Shown here: in pieces, positions 50,672 to 60,480 of the stretch
How the letters are laid out: every line of letters starts with the position of its first letter
How positions within the stretch are numbered: position 1 is the stretch's first letter
NCBI GenBank assembly: GCA_964489525.1
Contig: CAZAYY010000017.1
Location: 1-64,000 of the forward strand
Origin: CAZAYY01 sp964489525
GTDB taxonomy: Bacteria > Chloroflexota > Anaerolineae > Anaerolineales > JABWBV01
DNA: 64,000 nucleotides
Direction of reading: 5' to 3'
Notes under the pieces: generated by a model
The model's input: only the letters and a program-made list of their open reading frames with translations
The model's database searches: none
What the model was told of the DNA's origin: nothing
Made by a program: the position numbers and the translations under genes

Positions 50672-53469
50672 GGTCTGCTCCAGGATTTGGCGGTGAACCG
50701 CTTCACCAGCTCTGCACCAATGGCTGGAATGGCAATCAGCGGCAGCAGCACCATCCAATGCTCCCAACCCAGGGGGTAGGTTTTAAAGATGGGCTGGAAG
50801 AAGGGCACATATACCACCATGAGCAGCAGCAGAAAAGAAATGCTGGTGGCAATGTTCATCAGCTTATTGGTGAACGGCCCAATTTTGAGCAGCGGGTAGC
50901 GTTCGGAACGCACCACAAAAGCCAGGGGCAATTCGGCCAGCGCCAGCGCCAGGAACGCCATCGTGCGGGCAATGGTGATGTCTTCCGGGTATTGGTTTAA
51001 CCCGACCAGGTAAGCCGTCAGCGTGACGGCGGTCAGAAAAATGGTCTGGGTGAAAATGCCGGTGCGCATGGGCTTGTTGATAATCGGCTCGTGGGATGGC
51101 CGGGGCGGGATGTCCATCACATCCGGGTCGCCTTTTTCCACGCCCAGCGCCAGGGCCGGGGCGCCATCCGTCACCAGGTTGAGCCAGAGCAGTTGGATGG
51201 CTTCCAACGGGTGGGGTTTGCCAATCAGCACCATCAGAAAGATGCTGAAAATTTCAGCCAGGTTGCACGACAGCAGATAATAGACAAACTTGCGGATGTT
51301 GCCATAAATGACGCGCCCCTGTTCGATGGCAGCCACAATGCTGGCGTAGTTGTCATCGGTCAGCACCATGTCGGCGGTTTCCTTGGCCACATCTGTGCCG
51401 GTAATGCCCATGGCCACACCGATATCGGCGCGTTTAAGTGCGGGTGCGTCGTTAATGCCGTCCCCGGTCATGGCAACCACCTCACCGTTATCGCGCAGGG
51501 CCTGGACAATCCGCACTTTGTGTTCGGGGGAAACCCGGGCAAACACGCTGGCCTCTCTTAAAATCACCCGGCGCAGTTCTTCATCGCTCATTTCGTTGAG
51601 TTCAGCGCCGGTAATCACCCGCTGGCCAGGGGTGGCCAGGCCAATGGATTCGGCAATGGCCTGGGCGGTGCGCGGGTAATCGCCCGTGATCATCACAGTT
51701 TTGATGCCAGCCCGGCGGGCTTTCTGCAGGGCCAGGGCAACTTCGTCGCGTGGTGGGTCAATCATTCCAATCAGGCCGGCAAAAATCAAATCCTGTTCAA
51801 CAATTTCCGGCTCAAGCGTTTCCGGCAGGTTGGGAGCGGTGCGGTATGCTACGGCCAAAACCCGCAGAGCTTTGGCCGTCATGGCCTCGTTTGCATCCAG
51901 GATGGCGGTTCGCATGGGGTCATCCAACGGTGCGGGTTGGTCGTCCATTTTTTGATAGTGCGTGCACAGCGCCAGGACAACATCCGGTGCGCCTTTGATG
52001 ACAATCGCTTTCTGCCCTGAAAACCGTTCGTTGAAGGGGGAAATATCACTTTCGGAAGGCTGGGCCAGTTCATGAAACGTAACCATCCGTTTACGGGCAG
52101 AATCGAAGGGAATTTCCTGCACGCGCGGGAACGAGTCGAGCAGCGAATCTTTAAGGCCGCCTACTTTGGCGGCAGCCACCAGCAGCGCCCCCTCGGTGGG
52201 GTCGCCCACAATGCGCACCCTGGGCACATCTCCAGTTTCTTGCGCCGTTTCCAAAACGGCATCATTGTTCAAGGCTCCCGCCCAAAGTGCCGTCAGCGCA
52301 GCAGGGTAGTCCGCCAGGTTAACGGCCTGGCCATCCACCTGGAATTCGCCATTAAGCTCGTAGCCGGTGCCGGTGATGTCGAAGGCCTGGTTGTCCACCC
52401 ACATGCGGGTGACGGTCATTTTGTTTTGGGTCAGGGTGCCGGTTTTGTCGGAACCGATCACTGTGGCCGAGCCGAGCGTTTCTACGGAAGACAACCGGCG
52501 GATGAGCGCATTGCGCTGGATCATTTCGCGCATCCCCAAAGCCAGGGCAATGGTCACCACGGCAGGCAGGCCTTCAGGCACAGCCGCAATCGCCAGGCTG
52601 ATGGCCACAATGAACATCTCCAGCGGGTGACCTTCCCGGATCCAGCCAAGCACAAATACAATCGAACAGAGCGCCAGGGCGGCATAGCCCAGGGTGTGCC
52701 CCAGGCTGTCCAGCCGCTTTTGCAGGGGGGTGGGTTCCTGCACCACCGCTTGCAGCATCTCGGCAATCAGCCCAATTTGGGTGCGCATCCCGGTGCTGAC
52801 CACAATCCCGCTGCCGCGGCCGTAGTTCACCATGGTGCCCATGAAAGCAGTGTTCTTGCGGTCTCCCAGCGGAATATCTTTCTTGTGGCGTTGGGTGGCA
52901 TCTTTTTGCACAGGCACCGATTCCCCCGTCAGGGCGGCTTCGTCCACCCGCAGGTTGACCGCCTCCAACAGGCGAACGTCTGCCGGAATGAAATTTCCCG
53001 CCTCCAGGATCACAATATCACCCGGCACAAGCAGGTCCGCCGGGACCGTCAGCCGCCGGCTCTCGCGCACCACCAGGGCATCGGGCGCCGCCAGCTTGCG
53101 CAGGGCGGCCAGGGCGCGTTCGGCGCGCCGTTCCTGCACCACGCCCAGGATGGCGTTGAGCAGCACAATCAGCATGATGGCAATCGCCTCAGCCCAGTCA
53201 CCAACAACCGCCGAGATAGCCGCTGCAGCAATCAGCAGCCAGACAATGAAGTTGTTGAACTGATCCCAAAGCATTTGCCAGATCGTGGTGGGCGGGGCTT
53301 CGCGCAGGTGGTTCGGGCCATACACCTCCAACCGGCGGCGGGCTTCGATTTCAGTCAGGCCGGATTGTTGAGGGGTGTTCAGAATGTCGAGAACTTCATT
53401 AATGGCAAGGTCGTGGAAGGTTTCAGGGGTGCCGTTGGCTGCAGGGCTGTCGGTTTTTGGGGGTTTCAT
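50656..53469 (-). CDS. P-type cation (calcium) ATPase
   Basis: Membrane pump (937 aa) of P-type class II (SERCA/PMCA-like). Phosphorylation site IGSDKTGTLTQNKMTVT (Asp about residue 340), TGES loop in LTGESVPVQKD, hinge MTGDGINDAPALKRADIGVAMG, and helix motifs PEGLPAVVTIAL (M4) and WLNLVTDGAPALALG (M6), typical of calcium transport. Ten helices expected. N-terminal cation-ATPase domain 20-90. The start has a weak ribosome site, so its exact position is less sure. Likely exports Ca2+; other divalent cations are possible. Confidence 0.93.
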   Translation of the reverse strand: MKPPKTDSPAANGTPETFHDLAINEVLDILNTPQQSGLTEIEARRRLEVYGPNHLREAPPTTIWQMLWDQFNNFIVWLLIAAAAISAVVGDWAEAIAIMLIVLLNAILGVVQERRAERALAALRKLAAPDALVVRESRRLTVPADLLVPGDIVILEAGNFIPADVRLLEAVNLRVDEAALTGESVPVQKDATQRHKKDIPLGDRKNTAFMGTMVNYGRGSGIVVSTGMRTQIGLIAEMLQAVVQEPTPLQKRLDSLGHTLGYAALALCSIVFVLGWIREGHPLEMFIVAISLAIAAVPEGLPAVVTIALALGMREMIQRNALIRRLSSVETLGSATVIGSDKTGTLTQNKMTVTRMWVDNQAFDITGTGYELNGEFQVDGQAVNLADYPAALTALWAGALNNDAVLETAQETGDVPRVRIVGDPTEGALLVAAAKVGGLKDSLLDSFPRVQEIPFDSARKRMVTFHELAQPSESDISPFNERFSGQKAIVIKGAPDVVLALCTHYQKMDDQPAPLDDPMRTAILDANEAMTAKALRVLAVAYRTAPNLPETLEPEIVEQDLIFAGLIGMIDPPRDEVALALQKARRAGIKTVMITGDYPRTAQAIAESIGLATPGQRVITGAELNEMSDEELRRVILREASVFARVSPEHKVRIVQALRDNGEVVAMTGDGINDAPALKRADIGVAMGITGTDVAKETADMVLTDDNYASIVAAIEQGRVIYGNIRKFVYYLLSCNLAEIFSIFLMVLIGKPHPLEAIQLLWLNLVTDGAPALALGVEKGDPDVMDIPPRPSHEPIINKPMRTGIFTQTIFLTAVTLTAYLVGLNQYPEDITIARTMAFLALALAELPLAFVVRSERYPLLKIGPFTNKLMNIATSISFLLLLMVVYVPFFQPIFKTYPLGWEHWMVLLPLIAIPAIGAELVKRFTAKSWSRPQSAR

Positions 53470-53631
53470 AAAAGCCAGCTTTCTATAGGTTCAAGGAATG
53501 GATCCAATGGAGCATGGATAGTAAAAAAACAACCTCCTCGCCCCCAAAAGAGAGGAGAAGGCAGATTCTTTACGCTTTTCTTCTTAAGTATAGCCCATTA
53601 TTTTTTGAGCAGTTCCCAAATTTTGTGGGGA

Positions 53632-53755
53632 ATTGCGGTCACGGGCAAGGGCAGGTCTGGGGGTGAGCTCGACAACCCCCTTGACGCACAGGGTGCGGAT
53701 TCACCCAAACCCCCTCCGGCGCATGGCGACCTACCCCTACGCCGTGCCGTGGGGG
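53632..53755 (+). repeat. Family A repeat, copy A3
   Basis: Third copy, plus orientation, from GGGCAGGTCTGGGGGTGA to GGCGACCTACCCCTAC. The gap 53470-54058 contains A3, B2 and C5 in a row and no gene. Confidence 0.75.
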
Positions 53756-53768
53756 CCAAAACCCTCCG

Positions 53769-53870
53769 GTAGGGGCGGGTCGCTGCGCAGCGGAGGCCAA
53801 TCCCAAACCATAGCAATCCCATCCGGCGCAATCTACCCTGCCCACCCACAGACCCGCCCGTCCTGGTGGT
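53769..53870 (-). repeat. Family B repeat, copy B2
   Basis: Counterpart of 34851-34954 in the opposite direction: GTAGGGGCGGGTCGC to GACCCGCCCGTCCTGGTGG. Confidence 0.7.
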
Positions 53871-53899
53871 GCAAGCCTGAGACGCCAGGCATCCCTGCG

Positions 53900-53975
53900 T
53901 GTCATCCGAAATGTACGTGATGAATCTTGCCTGCCGAGGGCGAAAGATTTCTCAGTCGCTGCACTCGCCGTCAGT
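53900..53975 (-). repeat. Family C repeat, copy C5
   Basis: Contains GATTTCTCAGTCGCTGCACT and CGCCGTCAGTGAGG, the complement of the 5' half of C4 at 55598. Confidence 0.65.
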
Positions 53976-54058
53976 GAGGGTTTGAAAAGACACCCAGTGC
54001 GAAGACTTATTTTACCCCCCGATTTTGTGGGATATTCCTGTTTAAGGGTTCTTTTGCG

Positions 54059-54067
54059 TGCTATAAT
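54059..54067 (+). promoter_or_regulatory. Extended -10 promoter of icd
   Basis: TGCTATAAT 38 bp before the icd start; AGGAG at 54093-54097 gives an ordinary leader of about 32 nt. Confidence 0.65.
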
Positions 54068-54105
54068 TTTTCCTTGCAAAAAACAACAGTTCAGGAGCAA
54101 ATTTC

Positions 54106-55407
54106 ATGACCCAAACCAAAATTCAAGCCCCGGCCCATGGCAGCAAAATTTCCATTCAGAATGGCAAACTGCAGGTGCCGGATAACCCGATCGTTCCTTT
54201 TATTGAAGGAGATGGCACCGGGCGCGATATCTGGCGCGCCTCTGTGCGTGTGTTAGACGCTGCGGTTCAAAAAGCCTACCATGGCCAGCGCAAAATTGCC
54301 TGGATGGAAGTCTATGCGGGTGAAAAAGCGTTTAACTTGTTCAACAACTGGCTGCCCGATGAAACCGTTGCGGCGTTTAGTGAGTACCTTGTTGGCATCA
54401 AAGGCCCCCTGACTACACCCATTGGCGGCGGCATGCGTTCCTTAAATGTGGCGCTGCGCAAAGCCCTCGATTTGTATGTCTGCCTGCGCCCGGTGCGCTG
54501 GTTCCAGGGAGTGCCTTCGCCGGTGCTTCGCCCGGGTGAGGTCGATATGGTCGTGTTCCGGGAAAACACCGAAGACATCTACACCGGGATTGAGTTTGAA
54601 AACGGCACCGAAGAAAACAGCAAGTTCAAAGCCCTGCTCAAAGAAGCCTTCCCGAAAGAATATGCCAAAATTCGCTTCCCAGATACCGCCGGAATTGGTC
54701 TGAAACCCGTTTCGGTGGAAGGCACCGAACGCCTGGTGCGGGCTGCCATCCAATATGCCCTCGACAACCGCCGTAAGAACGTCACCCTGGTGCACAAGGG
54801 CAACATTATGAAATACACCGAAGGCGCCTTTATGAAGTGGGGCTATGCCCTGGCCGAGCGCGAATTTGGCGACCGGGTGTATACCTGGGCAGAATGGAAC
54901 CGCACCAAGGATGCCGAAGGCGAAGACGCGGCCAACGCCCAGCAAAAAGCCGCCCTGGCTGCCGGCAGGCTTCTGATCAAAGATGTGATTGCCGATATCG
55001 TCTTCCAGCAGACCATCACCCGCGCCAGCGACTTCGACGTGCTGGCGACCATGAACCTGAACGGCGACTACCTGTCCGACGCCCTGGCCGCCCAGGTGGG
55101 TGGGATTGGCATCGCCCCCGGTGGGAACATCAACTATGTCACCGGCCATGCGGTTTTTGAAGCCACTCACGGCACTGCCCCCAAGTATGCCGACCTGGAT
55201 GTGGTCAACCCCAGTTCGGTGATTCTGTCCGGCGAGATGATGCTTCGCTACATGGGTTGGAGCGCCGCTGCGGATTTGATTATCAAGTCCATGGAGACCA
55301 CCATTTCCGCTAAGACGGTGACGTACGATTTTCACCGCCTGATGGAAGGCGCGGCCAAGCTCAAATGCTCTGAGTTTGGCGATGCCCTGATTCACAACAT
55401 GGGCTAG
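54106..55407 (+). CDS. icd: Isocitrate dehydrogenase (NADP type)
   Basis: Oxidises isocitrate to 2-oxoglutarate (433 aa). Substrate blocks: [20 protein letters not shown] with the isocitrate Ser/Asn and [15 protein letters not shown]. The Tyr/Lys catalytic residues fall in [37 protein letters not shown] carries Lys-Tyr at the coenzyme determinant as in E. coli Icd, so NADP is expected. Followed by a terminator. Same direction as sdhCDAB 1.4 kb downstream, with one minus-strand gene between. Confidence 0.96.
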   Translation: MTQTKIQAPAHGSKISIQNGKLQVPDNPIVPFIEGDGTGRDIWRASVRVLDAAVQKAYHGQRKIAWMEVYAGEKAFNLFNNWLPDETVAAFSEYLVGIKGPLTTPIGGGMRSLNVALRKALDLYVCLRPVRWFQGVPSPVLRPGEVDMVVFRENTEDIYTGIEFENGTEENSKFKALLKEAFPKEYAKIRFPDTAGIGLKPVSVEGTERLVRAAIQYALDNRRKNVTLVHKGNIMKYTEGAFMKWGYALAEREFGDRVYTWAEWNRTKDAEGEDAANAQQKAALAAGRLLIKDVIADIVFQQTITRASDFDVLATMNLNGDYLSDALAAQVGGIGIAPGGNINYVTGHAVFEATHGTAPKYADLDVVNPSSVILSGEMMLRYMGWSAAADLIIKSMETTISAKTVTYDFHRLMEGAAKLKCSEFGDALIHNMG

Positions 55408-55434
55408 GCCCCCGCCTTTTTTTGTTACCCCAGG

Positions 55435-55468
55435 TGACAGCCGGCTTACTGCTGGCTGTCATTTTTTT
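55435..55468 (+). terminator. icd terminator
   Basis: 11-bp stem (one G-T pair) with loop TTACT and a run of seven T. Confidence 0.88.
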
Positions 55469-55480
55469 AATATGGCAATA

Positions 55481-55518
55481 GATTCCTCACGGCTGCACCG
55501 TTCGGAAGGACACGCGGG
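55481..55518 (-). repeat. Family C repeat, copy C3
   Basis: GATTCCTCACGGCTGCACCG then TTCGGAAGGACACGCGGG, close to C1. The gap 55469-55739 holds C3, E3, C4 and B3 and no gene. Confidence 0.7.
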
Positions 55519-55520
55519 CT

Positions 55521-55553
55521 TTACAGGAATGAACAGGATGAACAGGATGGATG
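55521..55553 (+). repeat. Family E repeat, copy E3
   Basis: ACAGGAATGAACAGGATGAA and CAGGATGGATGGG: related CAGGAT units in tandem. Confidence 0.6.
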
Positions 55554-55597
55554 GGAGCGGGTGGCTTCGTGTCGCCTGAAGAAGAACACCCCCCAAC

Positions 55598-55699
55598 GTG
55601 TCGTTTCGAACCGTCACTGACGGCGAGCGAAGCGACTGAGAAACCTTTGCCCTCGGCGGGAAAGATTCCGAACGGCACAGCCGTTCGGAAGGACACACG
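55598..55699 (+). repeat. Family C repeat, copy C4
   Basis: Longest copy: TCACTGACGGCGAGCGAAG through CCGAACGGCACAGCCGTTCG GAAG in separate halves. The GAACGGC-ACA-GCCGTTC core (55670-55686) is itself a perfect 7-bp inverted repeat. Confidence 0.65.
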
Positions 55700-55702
55700 G
55701 TA

Positions 55703-55728
55703 CGGACGGGCGGGTCTGCGGCTGGGCT
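55703..55728 (+). repeat. Family B fragment, copy B3
   Basis: GGACGGGCGGGTCTGCGG then CTGGGCTG, the centre of the B element only. Confidence 0.55.
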
Positions 55729-55739
55729 GAACGGCTCGC

Positions 55740-56561
55740 CTATTTATTTTTTGCAGACATGAACGCGACCAAACCCAGGATGCAGATGACCATAACCCCC
55801 AGGCCGCCAACGAAACCCCAGCTGGCCGGGTGGGCCCAATCGAATTCTTGCCGGGCCCGGAAGGCCGAGAGCAAGATCAAAAGAATGGAAAAGCTCTGGG
55901 TTTGCAGCATAATCCTGGCTGCACTCCAGCGCCGGTCCATGGCGACGCTGATCCCAACAACCCCCGGCAGGGCAAACATGGCCCCCATCACACGTGCGGT
56001 CAGAGGGGTTAATGTCCAGGGCCAAAGTTCAATCATCGCATCAGGCTGCAAGAAAAGAAATAGGCTGATCAACAGGGTGATGATTCCAAACGCCCCCATG
56101 ACCAGGCGGACCGGGTATGGAATGATGGCATCTGGTGCGTCCAATTCCCCCGAATCCTGGCTCCGGTTGCGCAGCCAAACCACCAGGATGACAAAGGGTG
56201 TTGTGAAATACAGCCCGGCCCACGCAAAAAACGAGATGTGTTGTTGATTGAAGCGATCCCAGTGGAGCACTGTCGCAATCCCCAAGAAGAGCACAAAAAC
56301 ATTCGTGGGTAAGAACCCAACTTTGATCTGGTGCCATTTTTTACTGAGCAGCACATTTGTGAAGAAATAAATGCCGCCTGCATAGGTTGCCCCCAACATC
56401 ATGGCCGACATGGTTGGCTGAATTTTCCAGGCGAACAAGGCTTCAGTTTGGCCGGGAAAGATGAATAAGATCACAAAAGCCGCTGTGAGAAAGGGGATCA
56501 CAAGCGCTGCAACCCAACGGGTTTCGGGCAAAATTTGGTTTGGGATGTTGTGTTTGTTCAT
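55740..56561 (-). CDS. Polytopic membrane protein of unknown function
   Basis: 273-residue membrane protein with about eight hydrophobic helices and short loops, for example WVAALVIPFLTAAFVILFIF, TNVFVLFLGIATVL and RLVMGAFGIITLLISLFLFL. I recognise no family. The frame is open for another 162 codons upstream, but GAGGAGAA 6 nt before ATG 56561 sets the start, and the extension covers low-quality repeat DNA. Monocistronic, facing away from sdhC, between icd and the sdh operon. Confidence 0.75.
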   Translation of the reverse strand: MNKHNIPNQILPETRWVAALVIPFLTAAFVILFIFPGQTEALFAWKIQPTMSAMMLGATYAGGIYFFTNVLLSKKWHQIKVGFLPTNVFVLFLGIATVLHWDRFNQQHISFFAWAGLYFTTPFVILVVWLRNRSQDSGELDAPDAIIPYPVRLVMGAFGIITLLISLFLFLQPDAMIELWPWTLTPLTARVMGAMFALPGVVGISVAMDRRWSAARIMLQTQSFSILLILLSAFRARQEFDWAHPASWGFVGGLGVMVICILGLVAFMSAKNK

Positions 56562-56690
56562 GGGATTCTCCTCAGGCGAAGAAGTATACACCGGTTTTGC
56601 CGGATGGAGATAAACCAGTTCAGGGATCGCCTCCACAGCGCGGCGGCCCGCCCCCACCGTAGGGTTTTGGATACCCACAGCCTGCCTTAA

Positions 56691-56712
56691 GGACAGGTCG
56701 CCATGCGGTAGG
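56691..56712 (-). repeat. Family A fragment, copy A4
   Basis: ACAGGTCGCCATGCGGTAGG, only the end of the A element. The gap 56562-56867 otherwise holds the sdh promoter. Confidence 0.45.
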
Positions 56713-56823
56713 AAATTAATCTCTCGGCTGCAAAAAATGGAACCAGCAGACGGCTCCTGGCTACTGGCTCCTGGCTGAAATCTAACAGCAAATGAGTCTA
56801 ATTTAACTTTTAACGAACAAGTG

Positions 56824-56829
56824 TATAAT
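56824..56829 (+). promoter_or_regulatory. sdh operon -10 box
   Basis: TATAAT 38 bp before sdhC with a weak TTTAAC -35 at 56802-56807 (16-nt spacer). GGAGG lies 6 nt before the sdhC ATG. Confidence 0.5.
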
Positions 56830-56867
56830 TGCCTAATCTCGCTCACATCATCGAAAACGGAGGTTAA

Positions 56868-57293
56868 ATGTCTACATTTATTGCCAACCTGAAGACGACG
56901 CTGAATGGCTACGTCTCGTACCGGGGGAGAGAGGGGCACCTGAGCTTTGTGCTCCACCGCCTGACAGGGCTTGGTACGCTGCTTTTCCTGATTATTCATA
57001 TCATTGATACCTCTTGGGCCTATTTTGCACCTCAATGGTACGACCATGCAATTGAACTCTACACCTCAGTTCCTTATATGATTGGTGAAATTGGGTTGGT
57101 GTTTTGCGTGGTATTCCATGGCGTGAACGGCCTGCGCGTGGCCTATTATGACCTGGTCAAGCCCTCCGCCTGGAACATTACCACCCAGCGTACCTCGGTG
57201 CGCTGGACACTCGGCATCAGCATTGTGCTCTGGCTGCCTGCTGCAGCCATCATGGGCTACAACTTGCTGCACTACACTCTGGGCTGGATCTAA
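56868..57293 (+). CDS. sdhC: Succinate dehydrogenase, membrane subunit C
   Basis: Heme b anchor of complex II (141 aa) with three helices. Candidate heme His: FVLHRLTGLG (helix start), FLIIHIIDTS and VVFHGVNGLR. The HGVNGLR block is also present in the next gene, so the two anchors are related. It hands electrons from the iron-sulfur subunit to quinone. First gene of sdhCDAB. Confidence 0.92.
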   Translation: MSTFIANLKTTLNGYVSYRGREGHLSFVLHRLTGLGTLLFLIIHIIDTSWAYFAPQWYDHAIELYTSVPYMIGEIGLVFCVVFHGVNGLRVAYYDLVKPSAWNITTQRTSVRWTLGISIVLWLPAAAIMGYNLLHYTLGWI

Positions 57294-57308
57294 AAAGGCA
57301 GGTACCCG

Positions 57309-57719
57309 ATGACTACTGAAACTCGTCCTATTCGAACGGTTGTCCCTCCGAAAAATTTAGAAACCACTGCCTGGAAGTGGATGCGCTACAGCGGTGTGCT
57401 GCTGGTGCCGCTGGTCTGGATTCATGTGATCATTAAAGATGTCGTGGTGGGTGTGCACGGCATTGTGGAGCAGGGCGGCCATATATATGTGCTTGCCCGC
57501 TGGAGCGAACCGCTCTGGATTACCTACGACATTCTGCTGCTCGGATTCACGTTTGCTCACGGGGTAAACGGCCTGCGCAATGTGTTGAACGACTTTATCC
57601 ACGAACCCCGCCAACAGCGCATCCTGGGTTGGGTGCTGTTTGTTTTTTGGCTGGTTATCACTGCAGTTGGGGGCGGCGCCATTGTGTTGGCTGCCCTTCG
57701 CTTCCTGTCCACACTGTAA
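57309..57719 (+). CDS. sdhD: Succinate dehydrogenase, membrane subunit D
   Basis: Second membrane anchor (136 aa), three helices, with WIHVIIKDVVVGVHG and FTFAHGVNGLRNVLND. His residues on both anchors fit a two-heme, menaquinone-linked (type A) complex, though heme count is an inference. It starts 15 nt after sdhC; sdhA follows 21 nt later. Confidence 0.9.
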   Translation: MTTETRPIRTVVPPKNLETTAWKWMRYSGVLLVPLVWIHVIIKDVVVGVHGIVEQGGHIYVLARWSEPLWITYDILLLGFTFAHGVNGLRNVLNDFIHEPRQQRILGWVLFVFWLVITAVGGGAIVLAALRFLSTL

Positions 57720-57740
57720 TTCAAAAGGAAAAAACACCTT

Positions 57741-59534
57741 ATGCCGAAAATTCACGAATACGAAGTTGTCATTGTTGGCGCGGGCGGCGCAGGCCTGATG
57801 GCCGGGTTGTATGCTTCTCGAGGCGCCAAAACAGCCGTACTCAGCAAACTGTACCCGACCCGCTCGCACACCGGTGCGGCGCAAGGCGGAGTTGGCGCTG
57901 CTCTCGGCAACATTGAAGAAGACCACCCCGAATGGCACACCTTCGACACCGTCAAAGGCACCGATTACCTGGGCGACCAGGACGCCATTGAGTTTATGTG
58001 CAATGAGGCAGTTCCAGTGGTCTATGAACTGGAACACATGGGCTTGCCGTTCTCACGCACGCCGGATGGGCGGATTGCCCAACGTCCCTTTGGCGGCCAC
58101 ACCAACAACATTACCAAGAAACCGGTCCGGCGGGCCTGCTATGCAGCCGACCGCACCGGGCACATGATTTTGCAAACGCTTTACCAGAACTGTATTAAGA
58201 ACAACGTCACGTTTTTTGATGAGTACCATGTTTTAGATGTGCTGATTGAAAACGGCGCGGCGGCTGGTGTGGTAGCTCTCGAACTTGCTACTGGAGAATT
58301 GCATATCTTTCGCGCCAAGTCGGTGGTTTTCGCCACAGGCGGGCACGGGCGGGTCTGGTCCATCACCTCGAACGCCTACGCCTACACCGGTGATGGCATT
58401 GCCATGACCATGCGCAGGGGCATTCCCGCCCAGGATATGGAGTTTTTCCAGTTTCACCCCACCGGCATTTTCAAGCTGGGTATTTTGATTACCGAAGGCG
58501 TGCGCGGCGAAGGCGGCGTATTGGTCAATGGGCGCGGCGAGCGCTTCATGGAAAAATATGCCCCCACTGTTAAAGATTTAGCCTCGCGCGACGTCGTCAG
58601 CCGGGCGATTCACATGGAAATTACAGAAGGCCGGGGCATTAACGGCCGGCCCTACCTGCACCTGGATGTAACCCCCGAAACGGTGAATAAATTCGCCGCT
58701 GTGGATGGCCGCACTTTCCCCGATGGCTCCCCCTACCGGGTGACGGGCGAAGAAATTCTCTCCAAGCTGCCAGATATCGTGGATTTCTGCCGCACGTACC
58801 TGGGTGTGGACCCGATTAAAGAACCGATGCCCATCCAGCCCACAGCGCACTATGCCATGGGCGGCATTCCAACCGATAAATTCGGGCGGGTGGTGATGGA
58901 TGAGCACAACACCATACTGCCTGGCCTGTACGCTGCCGGGGAATGTGCCTGTGTTTCCGTGCACGGCGCTAACCGCCTCGGAACCAACTCCCTGCTCGAC
59001 CTGCTGGTGTTTGGCAAATATTCCGGGTTGAACGCCGCCGAATATGCCAAAGGCGCGCCCATGCAGCCGCTGCCCGCCAGCGCCGCCGATTTTGCCCGTT
59101 CACAGCTGGAGAAAATTTTGAACAGCAAGGGGACCGAGCGCATCACCGACATTGCCACCGAAATGAAAGATGTGATGATGGATAACGTGGGCATTTTCCG
59201 CACAGCTGAGGGTATGCAAAAAGCGCTCGACAAAGTGCGCGAACTGCGCCAGCGCTATGAGAATGTCCGGGTGGATGACCATGGCAAGCAGTACAACACC
59301 GATGTGCTCAACGCCTGGGAATTGGGCAACCTGCTTGAGATTGCCGAGGTGACCACCGTTTCGGCCCTGGCCCGTACGGAAAGCCGTGGTGCCCATGCCC
59401 GGGGCGATTACCCCAAGCGCGACGATGCCCAGTGGATGCGCCACACCCTGGCCTGGCCCAAAGCCGATGGGGTGGAGCTGAAATACAAACCAGTCGTCAT
59501 CACCAAATACGAGCCCAAAGAGCGGGTTTACTAG
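57741..59534 (+). CDS. sdhA: Succinate dehydrogenase flavoprotein subunit
   Basis: FAD subunit (597 aa) that oxidises succinate to fumarate. FAD motif [20 protein letters not shown] (residues 9-28) and the flavin-linked His in [13 protein letters not shown]. Active-site blocks [35 protein letters not shown] (substrate His/Arg region) and [19 protein letters not shown]. The C-terminal domain ends [15 protein letters not shown]. Its stop is 11 nt before sdhB. Confidence 0.97.
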   Translation: MPKIHEYEVVIVGAGGAGLMAGLYASRGAKTAVLSKLYPTRSHTGAAQGGVGAALGNIEEDHPEWHTFDTVKGTDYLGDQDAIEFMCNEAVPVVYELEHMGLPFSRTPDGRIAQRPFGGHTNNITKKPVRRACYAADRTGHMILQTLYQNCIKNNVTFFDEYHVLDVLIENGAAAGVVALELATGELHIFRAKSVVFATGGHGRVWSITSNAYAYTGDGIAMTMRRGIPAQDMEFFQFHPTGIFKLGILITEGVRGEGGVLVNGRGERFMEKYAPTVKDLASRDVVSRAIHMEITEGRGINGRPYLHLDVTPETVNKFAAVDGRTFPDGSPYRVTGEEILSKLPDIVDFCRTYLGVDPIKEPMPIQPTAHYAMGGIPTDKFGRVVMDEHNTILPGLYAAGECACVSVHGANRLGTNSLLDLLVFGKYSGLNAAEYAKGAPMQPLPASAADFARSQLEKILNSKGTERITDIATEMKDVMMDNVGIFRTAEGMQKALDKVRELRQRYENVRVDDHGKQYNTDVLNAWELGNLLEIAEVTTVSALARTESRGAHARGDYPKRDDAQWMRHTLAWPKADGVELKYKPVVITKYEPKERVY

Positions 59535-59545
59535 GAGAACACATC

Positions 59546-60262
59546 ATGCAAAAACAAGCCGTTACGCTCAAAATTTTCCGGTACAACCCGGAGCAAGACA
59601 AAAAGCCCCACTACGAGTTCTACCAGGTGGAAGCCGAGCCAACCGACCGGGTGTTGGATTTATTGGAATACGTCAAGGGCTATATGGATGGCACACTCAC
59701 CTTCCGGCGCTCCTGCGCCCATGGGGTGTGCGGCTCGGACGCCATGCGCATCAATGGGCGCAACATGTTGGCCTGCAAGGTCCTGGTCAAAGACCTGGGC
59801 GCAGGCCAGATTACGGTGGAGCCGCTGATTGGGTTAAAGGTGAAGAAAGACCTGCTCGTGGACATGGAACCGTTCTTTGAAAGCTACCGCTCGGTCATGC
59901 CCTATTTTGTCAATGACAACCCGCCTGAAGATGGCAAAGAACACCGCCAAAGTATTGCTGCCCGCGAGCGCTTTGACGACACCACCAAGTGCATCATGTG
60001 TGCCGCCTGCACAACTTCTTGCCCGTCTTTCTGGTCGAACGACCAGTATGTCGGGCCGGCGGCCATTGTCAACGCCCACCGCTTTATCTTTGATGACCGC
60101 GACCAGGCCGCGGGCGAGCGCCTGGAAATCCTCAACGAGCAAATGGGCGTCTGGCGCTGCCGCACCGCCTTCAACTGCACAGAGGCCTGCCCGCGTGAGA
60201 TTCACATTACCCAGGCCATTGCTGAAGTTAAGCGTGCCATCCAAACTGGCCGCCTGGAGTAA
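59546..60262 (+). CDS. sdhB: Succinate dehydrogenase iron-sulfur subunit
   Basis: Iron-sulfur subunit (238 aa). 2Fe-2S site: SCAHGVCGSDAMRI then MLACK. 4Fe-4S site: CIMCAACTTSCPSFW. Third cluster: CRTAFNCTEACPREI with CxxxCP spacing. N-terminal ferredoxin-like fold, C-terminal helical fold. Start at ATG 59546 with AGGAGA upstream; the longer frame overlaps sdhA. Last gene of the operon, before a terminator. Confidence 0.97.
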   Translation: MQKQAVTLKIFRYNPEQDKKPHYEFYQVEAEPTDRVLDLLEYVKGYMDGTLTFRRSCAHGVCGSDAMRINGRNMLACKVLVKDLGAGQITVEPLIGLKVKKDLLVDMEPFFESYRSVMPYFVNDNPPEDGKEHRQSIAARERFDDTTKCIMCAACTTSCPSFWSNDQYVGPAAIVNAHRFIFDDRDQAAGERLEILNEQMGVWRCRTAFNCTEACPREIHITQAIAEVKRAIQTGRLE

Positions 60263-60284
60263 CCCCTTCTGGGTTAATTTCCCG

Positions 60285-60318
60285 CCCCGGTGCACCTCTG
60301 CACCGGGGTGTTTCTTTT
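60285..60318 (+). terminator. sdh operon terminator
   Basis: Perfect 10-bp stem CCCCGGTGCA with CCTC loop, then a T-rich tail, 22 nt after sdhB. The remaining gap to 60619 holds the promoter and second hairpin listed next. Confidence 0.88.
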
Positions 60319-60446
60319 GTATACCCTGATTGGCGCAGATGGAGCCCCACCCCCAACCCAGTCCCAGGCTTTGGGGCGGGGAGAGGGACATGGGGATGGG
60401 GAATGGGATGAAATCACAACATTTGAGTGCTCCCGAGGTTTGCTAC

Positions 60447-60474
60447 TTGACGATATGGAGCATCATGGTATAGT
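60447..60474 (+). promoter_or_regulatory. Orphan promoter before hairpin
   Basis: TTGACG, 16-nt spacer, TATAGT. No start codon with ribosome site lies before the terminator 47 nt on. Predicted start about 60481. Confidence 0.55.
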
Positions 60475-60480
60475 ACTTCA

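Noticed and set aside
52072..53772. 566-codon plus-strand frame
   Set aside because: Antisense to the P-type ATPase; no recognisable domain.
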